A DNA stretch of 64,000 nt from JBAZWV01 sp964393325 (GTDB lineage Bacteria; Patescibacteriota; Patescibacteriia; 2-12-FULL-60-25): the NCBI GenBank assembly GCA_964393325.1, contig CAYMTE010000003.1:1-64000 (forward strand), in the 5' to 3' direction. A program made the translations under genes and the position numbers. Positions 1 through 7,838 of the stretch are shown in pieces; the first letter of the stretch is position 1, and every line of letters begins with the position of its first letter. The notes under the pieces are model-generated. The model searched no databases, had not been told where the DNA came from, and saw only the letters and a program-made list of their open reading frames with translations.

Positions 1-184
1 GGAGAACGGGGAAGCAAAGGTCGACACGATCGAGGTGCTTGCCGAGCTCATCGTAGCCAAGGGCTAAATCGAAGATTTCGACGGTATGTCCGTTGGCCTC
101 AACGGCTCGCTGTACGTTGGCGGCGGAAATTAGCGAGATATCGCGTTCGGACGACGTTCCACCCGTGATGATGCAGACATTCAT
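1..184 (-). CDS. ddl: D-alanine--D-alanine ligase, N-terminal fragment (runs off window)
   Basis: The first 61 codons of a gene that continues beyond the left edge. The start of the protein carries the ligase signature GGTSSERDISLIS at residues 8-20, which forms the first nucleotide/substrate loop of the D-Ala-D-Ala ligase (ATP-grasp) family, and it breaks off at the CFPVL strand that normally leads into the HGxxGEDG motif. The enzyme makes the D-Ala-D-Ala dipeptide for peptidoglycan in the cytoplasm. Start chosen at the ATG whose complement is 182-184; GGAGG lies only two bases upstream of it, which is unusually close. It belongs with the murC, murB and VanW genes further along as cell-wall functions. 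Confidence 0.88.
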   Translation of the reverse strand, partial: MNVCIITGGTSSERDISLISAANVQRAVEANGHTVEIFDLALGYDELGKHLDRVDLCFPVL

Positions 185-449
185 ATCCTCCAGAAATGTA
201 ACACCGGATGCTTGGATGGTACAGGCGACGTGTTGGTCGCCTCGTCATGAGGTTTCTCCCGCGGATGCGTGAATCGAACGAGTGCGCTCTTCTTTGACGG
301 CAGTAAAACCCGTAGGGTTTTCACCGAGATTTTATCGACGTGAAGCGCAGTACAAAATTGCAGAAAGAGGATTCGACTACGACTGATTGGTTAACTTTAG
401 TTCCCTGATCAAGCTGGTGATCTTCTAGACTAAATTCAGCCTAGCTCTG

Positions 450-1292
450 TTATATAAGAGAGAACAGTGAATCAATAGTCTCCCTCTTTAGAGTTTTTCC
501 GTATTTGCCATACGATTCATTGAATTTTATGAAGAGATTTTTATAGTCAGTCCTGAAGTCGGGAGATTGGATATTCGGCTCTTTTTCTGTCATCTGAAAT
601 AGATACTTCTTCATTCGTATTATTCCAGGGTATATTTCGGCGCCATTCTTGACGGACAAGGCGTCGATTAAGTAGATCTCATGAGTAATATAAAAAGCAA
701 TCAACCTCTCCAGCAGGGCGTCAGAATTCAAGATGCTTAGCCCTTTGTTGAAAATTTGATCTTCGTTTTCCTTCAATCGTTTTTTCAATCCCTCGTTCTC
801 AACTTTGTTCAAGTCATTATCAAAATTATAGCCGAGATCAGGGACGGCCCAGTTTAGCGAACGCCCAAGCAACTGCAGTCCAAAGTCGTCGTTCGTTAAA
901 TTTTCTTCCTCGATGTACTTGTCTGCAACTCCCATGACAATAGCATCGCGAATCACCTTGTTTGCATCAAGTTTTTTGGCTATGTCTTCATATTTCCCCA
1001 TAGCGAAAAGGAGTGAAATAGCCCAAATAAAAAAAATGAACGCGATTATTTTTACTGGCGCTGAAACATAAACGAGAGATACAATTGACAAAATTAGAAA
1101 TAAAACAGCTGTCAGTTTCTGCGTTTTCCATAGACGAACTACCGCCATAATAGTAAAAACCAGCATAGCGAATGCTGCTACCAAGACTAATACTGTTGGG
1201 GCGGTGTAGCGTCCGGCAAGGTTTTGAGCCGAAGACGCGACTGATAGAAACCAAGCCACTATTCCAAAAGTTGCGAGTTGTTTACTTTTCAT
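450..1292 (-). CDS. Hypothetical membrane protein, AT-rich
   Basis: A 280-residue protein with an N-terminal membrane part, roughly residues 8-24, 30-53, 60-76 and 80-97 being hydrophobic helices, followed by about 180 residues that look soluble, charged and mostly helical. I do not recognise a family. The gene is clearly richer in A and T than its neighbours, with many AAA, ATT and TTT codons, which suggests recent acquisition or a different selection regime. No Shine-Dalgarno sequence precedes the ATG at 1292. It stands alone between a ligase gene and a tRNA region. The coding call rests on uninterrupted length and hydrophobic segmentation rather than homology. Confidence 0.7.
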   Translation of the reverse strand: MKSKQLATFGIVAWFLSVASSAQNLAGRYTAPTVLVLVAAFAMLVFTIMAVVRLWKTQKLTAVLFLILSIVSLVYVSAPVKIIAFIFFIWAISLLFAMGKYEDIAKKLDANKVIRDAIVMGVADKYIEEENLTNDDFGLQLLGRSLNWAVPDLGYNFDNDLNKVENEGLKKRLKENEDQIFNKGLSILNSDALLERLIAFYITHEIYLIDALSVKNGAEIYPGIIRMKKYLFQMTEKEPNIQSPDFRTDYKNLFIKFNESYGKYGKTLKRETIDSLFSLI

Positions 1293-1342
1293 ATTTGTAG
1301 CAGTGAGATGAGTGTAGGGCGTAACTGTATAAGGTTAACACA

Positions 1343-1370
1343 AAACCGCCCTTTCGGGCGGTTTTTCTTT
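1343..1370 (+). terminator. Intrinsic terminator
   Basis: AAACCGCCC and GGGCGGTTT pair around a TTTC loop and are followed by TTTCTTT, giving a classic plus-strand terminator. There is no plus-strand gene immediately upstream; it may protect the region from antisense transcription out of the flanking minus-strand gene, or end an unrecognised transcript. Confidence 0.6.
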
Positions 1371-1424
1371 ATCGCACGCATCTCGAACGCTTTGAGGCAC
1401 TCGGGTCGCTCCGATAAAAATTGT

Positions 1425-1563
1425 CATGGCGGAGAGGGTGGGATTAAACGCGCTCGCTCATGCTCGCTTCACGAAAGGGCTTCCGCCCTCTCGTGCGCTC
1501 TCCTCGTCAACAGTGGGAACCTCCCGGTTCCCAAGCCCTCCCCGTTCGAATCCACTACCGCAC
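1425..1563. repeat. Structured element bounded by tRNA 3'-end-like inverted termini
   Basis: The left end carries, on the minus strand, a tRNA-Ser tail (AATCCCACCCTCTCCGCCA), the same 13 bases ATGGCGGAGAGGG being shared with the true tRNA-Ser at 1605-1617. The right end carries, on the plus strand, GTTCGAATCCACTACCGCA, a T-loop plus 3' tail of tRNA type. The two ends are therefore imperfect inverted repeats pointing outward. Inside are two good hairpins: ACGAAAGGG/CCCTCTCGT at about 1471-1494 and TGGGAACC/GGTTCCCA at about 1512-1531. No cloverleaf can be closed in either direction, so this is not a working tRNA. It could be a decayed tRNA pair, a small non-autonomous mobile element or a structured RNA. 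Confidence 0.45.
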
Positions 1564-1568
1564 TTCGC

Positions 1569-1606
1569 ATAAGACAAAACCCGCGTGTATGCGGGTTTTG
1601 TCTTAT
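1569..1606 (-). terminator. Terminator of tRNA-Ser
   Basis: A perfect 16-bp stem (1569-1584 with 1591-1606) around a 6-nt loop lies immediately downstream of the tRNA on the minus strand and includes the last A of the encoded CCA. Its 3' arm contains GGGTTTTGTCTTAT. The overlap with the tRNA end means the hairpin and the mature 3' end share a base. Confidence 0.75.
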
Positions 1607-1693
1607 GGCGGAGAGGGCGAGATTCGAACTCGCGATACCTTGCGGTATGCTCGCTTTCCAAGCGAGTGCACTCGACCACTATGCGACCTCTCC
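1606..1693 (-). tRNA. tRNA-Ser (anticodon GGA)
   Basis: Acceptor strands GGAGAGG (1687-1693) and CCTCTCC (1610-1616) pair fully, the discriminator is G and CCA is encoded at 1606-1608. The anticodon stem CTCGC/GCGAG carries the loop TTGGAAA, giving anticodon GGA (serine codons TCC and TCT). The extra arm CATACCGCAAGGTATCG is the long variable arm typical of class II serine tRNAs, and the T-arm is CGAG-TTCGAAT-CTCG. At 88 nt it has the expected size. It is followed by its own terminator. Confidence 0.96.
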
Positions 1694-1913
1694 ACGAATA
1701 TGAATTGTGGCCGCAATATAGCTGAAGATCCGTATTGGATCAAGGGGAAGGCAAAGAGGGTAAAACCTTGACAAAACCGTAGATTCTGGCAACTTGCTTC
1801 GGGTATGAGGTACACTAACCTCGTGAGGAGATAGTGTAACTTTTCATACGCTTCGTGTTAGCTATTTCTTAACTTTAGGTGTTTGCACATTGACAACTCG
1901 ATCGGAGGACGCC

Positions 1914-4721
1914 ATGAGAAGGCTACACACGCTTTTCATAGCGACGTGCTGTGCCTTCGTGGCATGGTTCTTCGCCGCCCCCGCCGCTTTTGCGGCACAC
2001 TGGCAAAATCCCGGATCGTATTCACGATCCCCGACGGGAGCGACGCCATACAACCCTGTCACGATAACAGTTGCTTTTGACGACGAGAGCGGCTGCCCGA
2101 GCCACACGTACAGCTACTGGGTGTTCAGCGGTACGACGCCGCTGTATCAAGCAGCACAAGGTGTCTCGTTGCAAAATGGGACATTGTCGCAGACGATTGC
2201 TTTTCCGTCTGAGACGGGCGTCGAGCGCCTCAAGCTCGCCTGCCTGTACAACATCACGAACGGATGGGGATCGCTCTACGACGCGACGGGATTCCTCGAG
2301 AGCGGCTCGCCGGCGTTTACGCCACAGGCGAGCGGGGCTTACTGGGACGATCCCGAGAATTACACGCGGACGCCGAGTAGTGCGACGCCGGCAAACCCGA
2401 TCACGCTCTCGGTCGACTTTCAGGACGAGACGGGCTGCCCGAATCACACCTATCGGTTTTGGGTCTACGAGCAGGACCAGCCATCGTACGGTCTGGGGAG
2501 CAACACGTCTCTTCAGAACGGCACGTTGACGCAAACCGTATCGTTCCCCGAAGAAGTGGGGGTGGAAGATATTCGCCTCGCGTGCACGAATGCGGACGGC
2601 ACCATCCACGACGTTCCAACAACGCCGCTTGAGTTTGGGAGTCCGGCGTTCACGCCGAACTACCAAGCCACGCCGGCAAATTGGCAGACGCCCGCAAACT
2701 ATCGTCGATCCCCGGAAGGCGCGTCACCGACGCGCAGTGTGACGTTCTGGGTAGACTTCAACGATCACACAGGCTGTCCCACGCAGACGTACAGCTTTTG
2801 GGTGTTCCGTGCAGATGGGACGCCGCTGTATAAGATCAACCCGGTAGATGCAACTGTCTTGAACGGCGTGCTCGAGCAAACGGCGAACCCGCCGCTCCCG
2901 AATGATATCGGGATCGAGCGGATCAAGCTCGTGTGCACGTCGGCAAGCGGGTACATCTACGATTCGTCTGGCGTGCTCGAGAGTGGCGCGCCGGCGTTTA
3001 CGCCGTATGAAACGCCAACGTCCGCCAATTGGCAGACGCCGGCGAATTATGCGCGGTATCCGGGCGGCGGCGACCCCGCGCACCCGATCACGTTCTTCGC
3101 GGAGTTCGATGATGAGACCGGGTGTCCGAATATGACATACCGGTTCTGGGTCTTCGACGAGTTTGGCGCGCCGGTTCGCGGTATGGGCTCAAATGCCACA
3201 CCGCACAACGGGGTGTTCCATCAAATCGTGTCACTTCCGAATAATATTCCGGTCGCGGACGTGCGCCTCGCGTGTACGAATGCGAACGGAACGATCTACG
3301 ACGTATCCGACTCGCTTGAGTTCGGTGCGCCGGCGTTCACGCCTCACAACATGGGGCTCTCGGCGTTGTGGCAGACGCCGAATAATTACACCCGTCTGCC
3401 GGCGGGGAACTACCCGGAGAATCCGGTGACGTTCATCGTGAACTTCGATGACGAAACTGGGTGTCCGACGGGTACCTACTCCTTCTGGATCTATAACTCA
3501 AACAATCAGGCGGTTGCAAAGGTTGGAACGGACGTCGTGCTTGACGGTGCGACGCTCACGCAGACCGCTTCGCTTCCTGATGGTGTTGGCGTTCAAGCGG
3601 TGCGCCTCGCGTGTACCGATGCGGGCGGCAACTTGTATGACGTCTCCTCTAATCTCGAGTCTGGCTCACCGGCATTCAGTCCGTACAATGCGCCGTACCC
3701 GGCGCATTGGCAGACGCCGGCAAACTACACGCGCTCGCCGAGTGGGTTGAATCCGACCGGTGCCATTACATTCTCCGCCTACTTCGATAACGAGAGCGGC
3801 TGCCCGACGGGCACGTATTCCTTCTGGCGGTACGCGCTGGACGGAACTCGTCTCGCGAAGGTTGGTACTGACGTGTCGATGCAGCTCGGCGTAGTGGAGC
3901 AGACCGTGCTTCTGACGTACGACGTGGGGATCGAAGCGATTCGCCTCGCGTGCACGGATGAGGCGGGGGAGTTCTACGACTCTTCGCCGAATCTCGAATC
4001 CGGTTCTCCAGCATTTACGCCACGGGAAGACCTTGGCGTGAACTGGTCGCAGCCGGCGAACTATTCGCGCTCGCCTGCAGGATCGACGCCGGACAATCCA
4101 ATCACCTTTACGGTGGACTTTGTGGATGAGACCGGGTGTCCGAATGGCACGTACAGCTTCTGGTCGTACACCGCAGGGGGTACGCCGGTTGCGATGTTGG
4201 GGAATGACGTGTCGCTGGTGTCGGGGACGCTTACGCAGACGGTATGGCTCGATTACGGCGTCGGTATCGATGTCGTTCGGCTGGGCTGCACGGATGCGAA
4301 CGGCGCGTTCTACGACGTGTCTGATGTGATAGAGAGTGGTGCGCCGGCGTTTACGCCGACGATTGACGCTTCTCCTGCATATTGGCAAACGCCGGCGAAC
4401 TACATGCGGTTCCCCTCCGGGGATACGCCGCTCAATCCGGTCACGCTCTCGGTCGATTTCAACAATCAGAGTGCGTGTCCAACTCAGCTCTATAGCTTCT
4501 GGGTCTTTGACGGCACGACGCCGCTGTACCAGGTCGGACCCGCAGCAGCTCTCGAGAGTGGTCGTCTTTACCAGACGACGTCATTCCCGAACGGTGTTGG
4601 GATCGGCCGCCTGAAGCTCGCCTGCTTGCACAACGTAGACCAGAACGGGTGGGGCGACCTCTACGACGCGACGGGCTTCCTCGAGAACGGCGCGCCTGCG
4701 TTCACGCCGTACGATCCGTAG
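1914..4721 (+). CDS. Secreted protein of eight tandem cysteine-paired repeats
   Basis: A 935-residue exported protein. Residues 1-27 are a signal peptide ending AAPAAFA. The rest is eight repeats of about 113 residues, each starting WQTPANYxRSPxG, with a DDETGCP-xxTYSFW core, an RLACT motif and a SGAPAFTP end. Each repeat keeps one cysteine in GCP and one in LAC (repeat eight has ACP), so a disulfide inside each repeat is likely; the units are probably beta-sandwich domains. Function unknown: adhesin, S-layer or stalk are possible. Start: the upstream TTG is rejected because GGAGG sits five bases before the ATG at 1914. The gene is monocistronic and ends at a terminator. Confidence 0.88.
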   Translation: MRRLHTLFIATCCAFVAWFFAAPAAFAAHWQNPGSYSRSPTGATPYNPVTITVAFDDESGCPSHTYSYWVFSGTTPLYQAAQGVSLQNGTLSQTIAFPSETGVERLKLACLYNITNGWGSLYDATGFLESGSPAFTPQASGAYWDDPENYTRTPSSATPANPITLSVDFQDETGCPNHTYRFWVYEQDQPSYGLGSNTSLQNGTLTQTVSFPEEVGVEDIRLACTNADGTIHDVPTTPLEFGSPAFTPNYQATPANWQTPANYRRSPEGASPTRSVTFWVDFNDHTGCPTQTYSFWVFRADGTPLYKINPVDATVLNGVLEQTANPPLPNDIGIERIKLVCTSASGYIYDSSGVLESGAPAFTPYETPTSANWQTPANYARYPGGGDPAHPITFFAEFDDETGCPNMTYRFWVFDEFGAPVRGMGSNATPHNGVFHQIVSLPNNIPVADVRLACTNANGTIYDVSDSLEFGAPAFTPHNMGLSALWQTPNNYTRLPAGNYPENPVTFIVNFDDETGCPTGTYSFWIYNSNNQAVAKVGTDVVLDGATLTQTASLPDGVGVQAVRLACTDAGGNLYDVSSNLESGSPAFSPYNAPYPAHWQTPANYTRSPSGLNPTGAITFSAYFDNESGCPTGTYSFWRYALDGTRLAKVGTDVSMQLGVVEQTVLLTYDVGIEAIRLACTDEAGEFYDSSPNLESGSPAFTPREDLGVNWSQPANYSRSPAGSTPDNPITFTVDFVDETGCPNGTYSFWSYTAGGTPVAMLGNDVSLVSGTLTQTVWLDYGVGIDVVRLGCTDANGAFYDVSDVIESGAPAFTPTIDASPAYWQTPANYMRFPSGDTPLNPVTLSVDFNNQSACPTQLYSFWVFDGTTPLYQVGPAAALESGRLYQTTSFPNGVGIGRLKLACLHNVDQNGWGDLYDATGFLENGAPAFTPYDP
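1995..4715 (+). repeat. Eight tandem coding repeats of about 340 bp
   Basis: Internal repeats of the secreted protein, beginning near 1998, 2340, 2679, 3027, 3366, 3708, 4038 and 4377. Conserved blocks such as CTGGCAGACGCCGGC...AAC and CCGGCGTTTACGCC recur at the nucleotide level, but copies have diverged enough to show purifying selection on the protein pattern rather than a recent expansion. Confidence 0.85.
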
Positions 4722-4746
4722 CGAGGGTTTTGGTTCTTTCTTGCTT

Positions 4747-4782
4747 ATCCGGGCATGTGCTTCTGCGTGTGCCCGGATTTAT
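4747..4782 (+). terminator. Intrinsic terminator between convergent genes
   Basis: ATCCGGGCA (4747-4755) pairs with TGCCCGGAT (4770-4778) and is followed by TTATG. It lies just after the repeat protein and just before the end of the convergent ZIP gene, so it may serve both. Confidence 0.7.
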
Positions 4783-4783
4783 G

Positions 4784-5551
4784 TTATCCGTGATCAAAAT
4801 ATTGCTTCGTGATCCAGAGCAACGCGATGCCAAGAATCATCCAAATGAATTGAACGATACGCGTGCGGAGTTTTTCTTCTTCCTTGATTTCCGACAGAAG
4901 ATTCGTGCATGCCATGTAGATGAATCCGCCCGCAGCAAACGGGACGGTGTACGCCGTGAGCTGTTGAACGTACCCACTAAGCAGGAGTGTAAGCGTTGTC
5001 CCAAGAAGAGCGGTGCAGGCAATGATCGTGTTCCAGAAGAGTGCTTTTTTATGCGTAAAGCCGGAATGAAGTAAGACGCCGTAGTCGCCGATTTCTTGCG
5101 GGATTTCATGAAGCGCGACGGCAATCGACGTCACGATCCCGACCGGAATGCTGACAAGAAACGCGGACGCGACAATGACGCCGTCGGTAAAATTATGCAC
5201 GCCGTCTGCAACGAGGTTGAGCGTGCCGATCGGTTTTGGTGGGCAGGATCCATGTCCGGCAGAATCGAGCTCGTGCCCGGCGTGACAGTGATATACCCAG
5301 AGCATCCCGTCGAGAACGAAGAATACGAGAATGCCAATAAGCGTCCAGAGGAATGCAGAATCGTTTTGTTCAACGGCTTCGGGGAGTAGATGAAAGAACG
5401 CTCCTCCAAGAAGACTGCCTGCGGCAAAGGCAACAACGGCATGTAGAAATTTAGAGAGCGTCGTGCGCGCCCAGCCGAGAGCGGCAAAGGCGATGAACGA
5501 GACGGCACTAATGCCGAGCGTGGCAAGGAGGGCGGCAAGTGATGGATTCAT
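4784..5551 (-). CDS. ZIP-family metal cation transporter
   Basis: A 255-residue inner-membrane protein of the ZIP family, which moves zinc, iron or other divalent metals into the cytoplasm. About eight hydrophobic segments are visible. The metal-site helices are intact: HNFTDG at 119-124 (ZIP helix IV) and HEIPQEIGD at 148-156 (helix V). The loop at 88-100 contains several histidines, as is usual for the variable cytoplasmic loop. Length fits the bacterial ZupT-like subgroup. The gene is single and convergent with the repeat protein. The exact metal cannot be told from sequence. Confidence 0.93.
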   Translation of the reverse strand: MNPSLAALLATLGISAVSFIAFAALGWARTTLSKFLHAVVAFAAGSLLGGAFFHLLPEAVEQNDSAFLWTLIGILVFFVLDGMLWVYHCHAGHELDSAGHGSCPPKPIGTLNLVADGVHNFTDGVIVASAFLVSIPVGIVTSIAVALHEIPQEIGDYGVLLHSGFTHKKALFWNTIIACTALLGTTLTLLLSGYVQQLTAYTVPFAAGGFIYMACTNLLSEIKEEEKLRTRIVQFIWMILGIALLWITKQYFDHG

Positions 5552-5618
5552 GCACGTGATATTGCCAGCTTTTTTGGTTTTGGTCTAGATCGCATATCTC
5601 AAAACACCACGTTTTTAT

Positions 5619-5648
5619 CGGTTTTCTTTCGAAAATGAAAGAAAACCG
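5619..5648. promoter_or_regulatory. Perfect 12-bp inverted repeat upstream of the sigma gene
   Basis: CGGTTTTCTTTC (5619-5630), a 6-nt loop and GAAAGAAAACCG (5637-5648) form a perfect palindrome 38 nt before the chosen sigma start and 21 nt before its TATACT box. This would place it near the -35 region, suitable for an operator, or it may be a hairpin in a longer read-through RNA. A start codon at 5635 would fall inside it, one reason that start is not used. Confidence 0.5.
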
Positions 5649-5685
5649 CACGAAGGGCGTACTATTGGGTATACTGGAGTCCGTC

Positions 5686-6255
5686 ATGCAAGATCAGACG
5701 AGTCAGGTGGCCGATGAACAGCTTGTTCGTGAAGCGCTTCAGAAGAAAGAGGCGTTTGCCGAACTGGTGCATCGGTATCAGGAAAAGCTCGGCCGCTACG
5801 TGCGTCGGCTCGGCGTCTTTCGAGCTGAAGATGTTGAAGATGTTTTGCAGAACGTCTTTTTGAAAGTCTATCGGAACATTCAGGAGTTCGATCAGTCGTT
5901 ACGGTTCTCTTCGTGGATCTATCGTATCGCGCATAATGAAACGATGTCGTTTTTCCGCGCACGTCAGATCAGGCCAGAGGGATACGTGATTGACGAAAGC
6001 GAAGAGAAGCTCGAGGAGTTGCAGAGTGGATTGAACGTCGAGCATGACGTTGATCGGCGACTGAATGCCGAACGTCTTCGCGCCGCGCTTTCGAAACTAG
6101 ATCAGAAGTATCGGGATATTCTTGTTCTTCGGTATTTTGAAGAACGAGAATATGCCGAGATTTCTGACATTCTCAAGCTTCCGGTTGGAACGGTCGCGAC
6201 GCAGATTAATCGCGCAAAGAAACGTCTTCACGCAATTTTTTCGGAATCATCGTAA
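5686..6255 (+). CDS. ECF-type RNA polymerase sigma factor
   Basis: A 189-residue sigma-70 family protein with only regions 2 and 4. Region 2 spans about residues 18-90, including DVLQNVFLKVYRN and the promoter-melting segment FSSWIYRIAHNETMSFFR. Region 4 spans about 130-185, with the -35-binding helix-turn-helix YAEISDILKLPVGTVATQI. It directs RNA polymerase to a special promoter set, usually for envelope stress. The ATG at 5686 is preferred over one 51 nt upstream because it follows a TATACT box and GGAG and restores normal ECF length. It is followed after 5 nt by a membrane protein gene, the usual place for an anti-sigma factor. Confidence 0.93.
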   Translation: MQDQTSQVADEQLVREALQKKEAFAELVHRYQEKLGRYVRRLGVFRAEDVEDVLQNVFLKVYRNIQEFDQSLRFSSWIYRIAHNETMSFFRARQIRPEGYVIDESEEKLEELQSGLNVEHDVDRRLNAERLRAALSKLDQKYRDILVLRYFEEREYAEISDILKLPVGTVATQINRAKKRLHAIFSESS

Positions 6256-6260
6256 TACGT

Positions 6261-7193
6261 ATGTCGAATGACACCCCTCTCGTTTCTCCGCACAAGCCCG
6301 GCGACGATCTCGCCGAGAAGGTGCTTTCGCGTATCGAAGAGGAACATGTTGTTCCGCGCTCGCGATGGTATTTCTGGGTGAAAGATCGACTCCTGTGGGT
6401 GTTACTCGTCGGTTGTTTGGTGATCGGCGCAGCATCGGCGGCAGCGATGTTCTTCGTGTTCGCGAACGCTGGGTGGGAATTCCGAGCGCTGACGCATGAC
6501 GGGTGGGCGTCATTCCTCCTCGAGACCGCGCCGATTGTCTGGATCTCTATCTGTATCGGTGTTGTCGTGGCAGTTATCGAAAATATCCGTCATACAAAAA
6601 CGGGCTATCGCTATTCCTTTTCGTTGCTCCTGGGATTCGGGATTCTTGCGACGCTCGTCGGTGGCGTCTTCTTCTATCTCTCCGGTCTGGGAAAGCGCGT
6701 CGAAGAAGATATCGGCCCTCGTTTGCACCTTATTCGTCGTCCGGTGAGTGAGCGTCAGCGGTCGATGTGGATGAACCCCGCGAAAGGACTCTTGGCGGGA
6801 GAGGTGATATCGGTAGCCGATAATGCGGCGACGTTTCATTTGCGCACGTTTGATGGTCAGGAATGGACGATCGACGGTCAAGACTTAAACGATCGCAGCC
6901 GAGACGTTCTTGCGCGGTTTCCGTTCGTACGCGTAATCGGTATCCCGACGAATCCGTCTGAACATACGGGAACGACATTTCGATCCTGTTTCGTCTTTCC
7001 GTGGCAGACGGTTGAGGGATTTCCAATGCAGCAGTCCCCGCAGACAATTCGCTTGTTTTTTGCACGCGTCGCGGTTCCTCCTCCAGCGCCTGGGGAAACG
7101 AATAGTGAAGATGTGCGTACTACTGCATGTGAGGGCGTACGACCTTACGCATTCCTAAAACATCTTCAATCTAAATTACGTTATGAAGAATAA
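6261..7193 (+). CDS. Membrane protein, candidate anti-sigma factor
   Basis: A 310-residue protein with a cytoplasmic N-terminus of about 40 residues, three predicted membrane helices (about 43-70, 88-107, 118-143) and a 160-residue C-terminal domain outside the membrane that looks beta-rich (GEVISVADNAATFHLRTFDG). I recognise no named domain. Its position 5 nt after an ECF sigma gene and its N-in topology fit a membrane anti-sigma factor, but the zinc-binding HxxxCxxC motif of common anti-sigma proteins is absent, so this is inference from context. It overlaps the next gene by 11 nt, so the three genes are most likely one operon. Confidence 0.72.
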   Translation: MSNDTPLVSPHKPGDDLAEKVLSRIEEEHVVPRSRWYFWVKDRLLWVLLVGCLVIGAASAAAMFFVFANAGWEFRALTHDGWASFLLETAPIVWISICIGVVVAVIENIRHTKTGYRYSFSLLLGFGILATLVGGVFFYLSGLGKRVEEDIGPRLHLIRRPVSERQRSMWMNPAKGLLAGEVISVADNAATFHLRTFDGQEWTIDGQDLNDRSRDVLARFPFVRVIGIPTNPSEHTGTTFRSCFVFPWQTVEGFPMQQSPQTIRLFFARVAVPPPAPGETNSEDVRTTACEGVRPYAFLKHLQSKLRYEE

Positions 7194-7755
7194 GACCTTG
7201 CGTGTTGTGACGGCCGCCGTTGCGGGATCCTCTCTTCTCGCAACGCTTGTTGGTGTCGGTGCCGTGTCTGCAGCGGAGACAACGACGACAGCGCCAGTGA
7301 ACGGCCCTGTGCGGTTCGCGTTGAGCGATGATCAGCGTGCAACTCTGGATCAAGCGAAATCCCTTCGTGAACAGGGAAAATACGAAGAAGCGAAAGCGCT
7401 TCTCGAATCCTCGGGGTTGTTCCAGCGACTTCCGCGTATGCTCGCGAACCATCGCGAGGCATTTCGAGAGCATCGAGAAGATATGAAAGAGCAACGCGCG
7501 GCTGTTGAACAGGCGTTGGAGAAAAATGACTTCGCAGCCTTCAAGGAATTAACGAAGCAGGCGCCATTTGCCGACAAACTCGACGAAGCGTTGTTTGCAA
7601 AGCTTGTTGAGGCACATGCGCTTCGCGCGAAAGGTGATGTGGAAGGCGCGCGGAAGATCATGAAAGAAATTCTTCCGATGCACGTATTTCCACATGAGGG
7701 GGCATTCAAGCATGGACTTCGCCTGATGAAGGGTGCTGCTCCGCAGACACCATAA
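7183..7755 (+). CDS. Secreted helical protein of the sigma operon
   Basis: A 190-residue exported protein: signal peptide at 1-30 (cleavage after AVSAA), a short Thr-rich linker, then an almost wholly alpha-helical, charged domain with the repeated element AKSLREQGKYEEAKALLE / AHALRAKGDVEGARKIMKE, a TPR-like helix pair at each end. Arg, Glu and Lys dominate. It recalls CpxP/Spy-type periplasmic stress proteins in size and composition, but the LTxxQ motif is not evident, so no name is given. Translationally coupled to the membrane protein before it and closed by a strong terminator, it is a plausible signal input or chaperone for this sigma system. Confidence 0.8.
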   Translation: MKNKTLRVVTAAVAGSSLLATLVGVGAVSAAETTTTAPVNGPVRFALSDDQRATLDQAKSLREQGKYEEAKALLESSGLFQRLPRMLANHREAFREHREDMKEQRAAVEQALEKNDFAAFKELTKQAPFADKLDEALFAKLVEAHALRAKGDVEGARKIMKEILPMHVFPHEGAFKHGLRLMKGAAPQTP

Positions 7756-7800
7756 ACAGCGAGGTCTCCGTCTCCTCACACGACGGCTCCGTATAATGAA

Positions 7801-7830
7801 AAACGCTCCGATGTCCTCGGAGCGTTTTTC
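7801..7830 (+). terminator. Intrinsic terminator of the sigma operon
   Basis: AACGCTCCGA (7802-7811) pairs with TCGGAGCGTT (7817-7826), followed by TTTC and preceded by five As, so it can act in both directions between the operon and the convergent DUF1761 gene. Confidence 0.88.
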
Positions 7831-7838
7831 TGTTGATG

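Noticed and set aside
303..322. AAAACCC-GTA-GGGTTTT hairpin upstream of ddl
   Set aside because: Short palindrome without a T-run or a clear partner gene; could be chance.
1278..1815. Overlapping open frames on both strands around 1278-1815
   Set aside because: They are read-through of tRNA-Ser and the tRNA-like element; the ERARFELAIP-type peptide is a well-known artefact of translated tRNA genes.
2022..4388. Long arginine-rich frames in other phases of the repeat protein and similar genes
   Set aside because: Produced by GC-skewed codon positions; they lack starts, domains and composition typical of proteins here.
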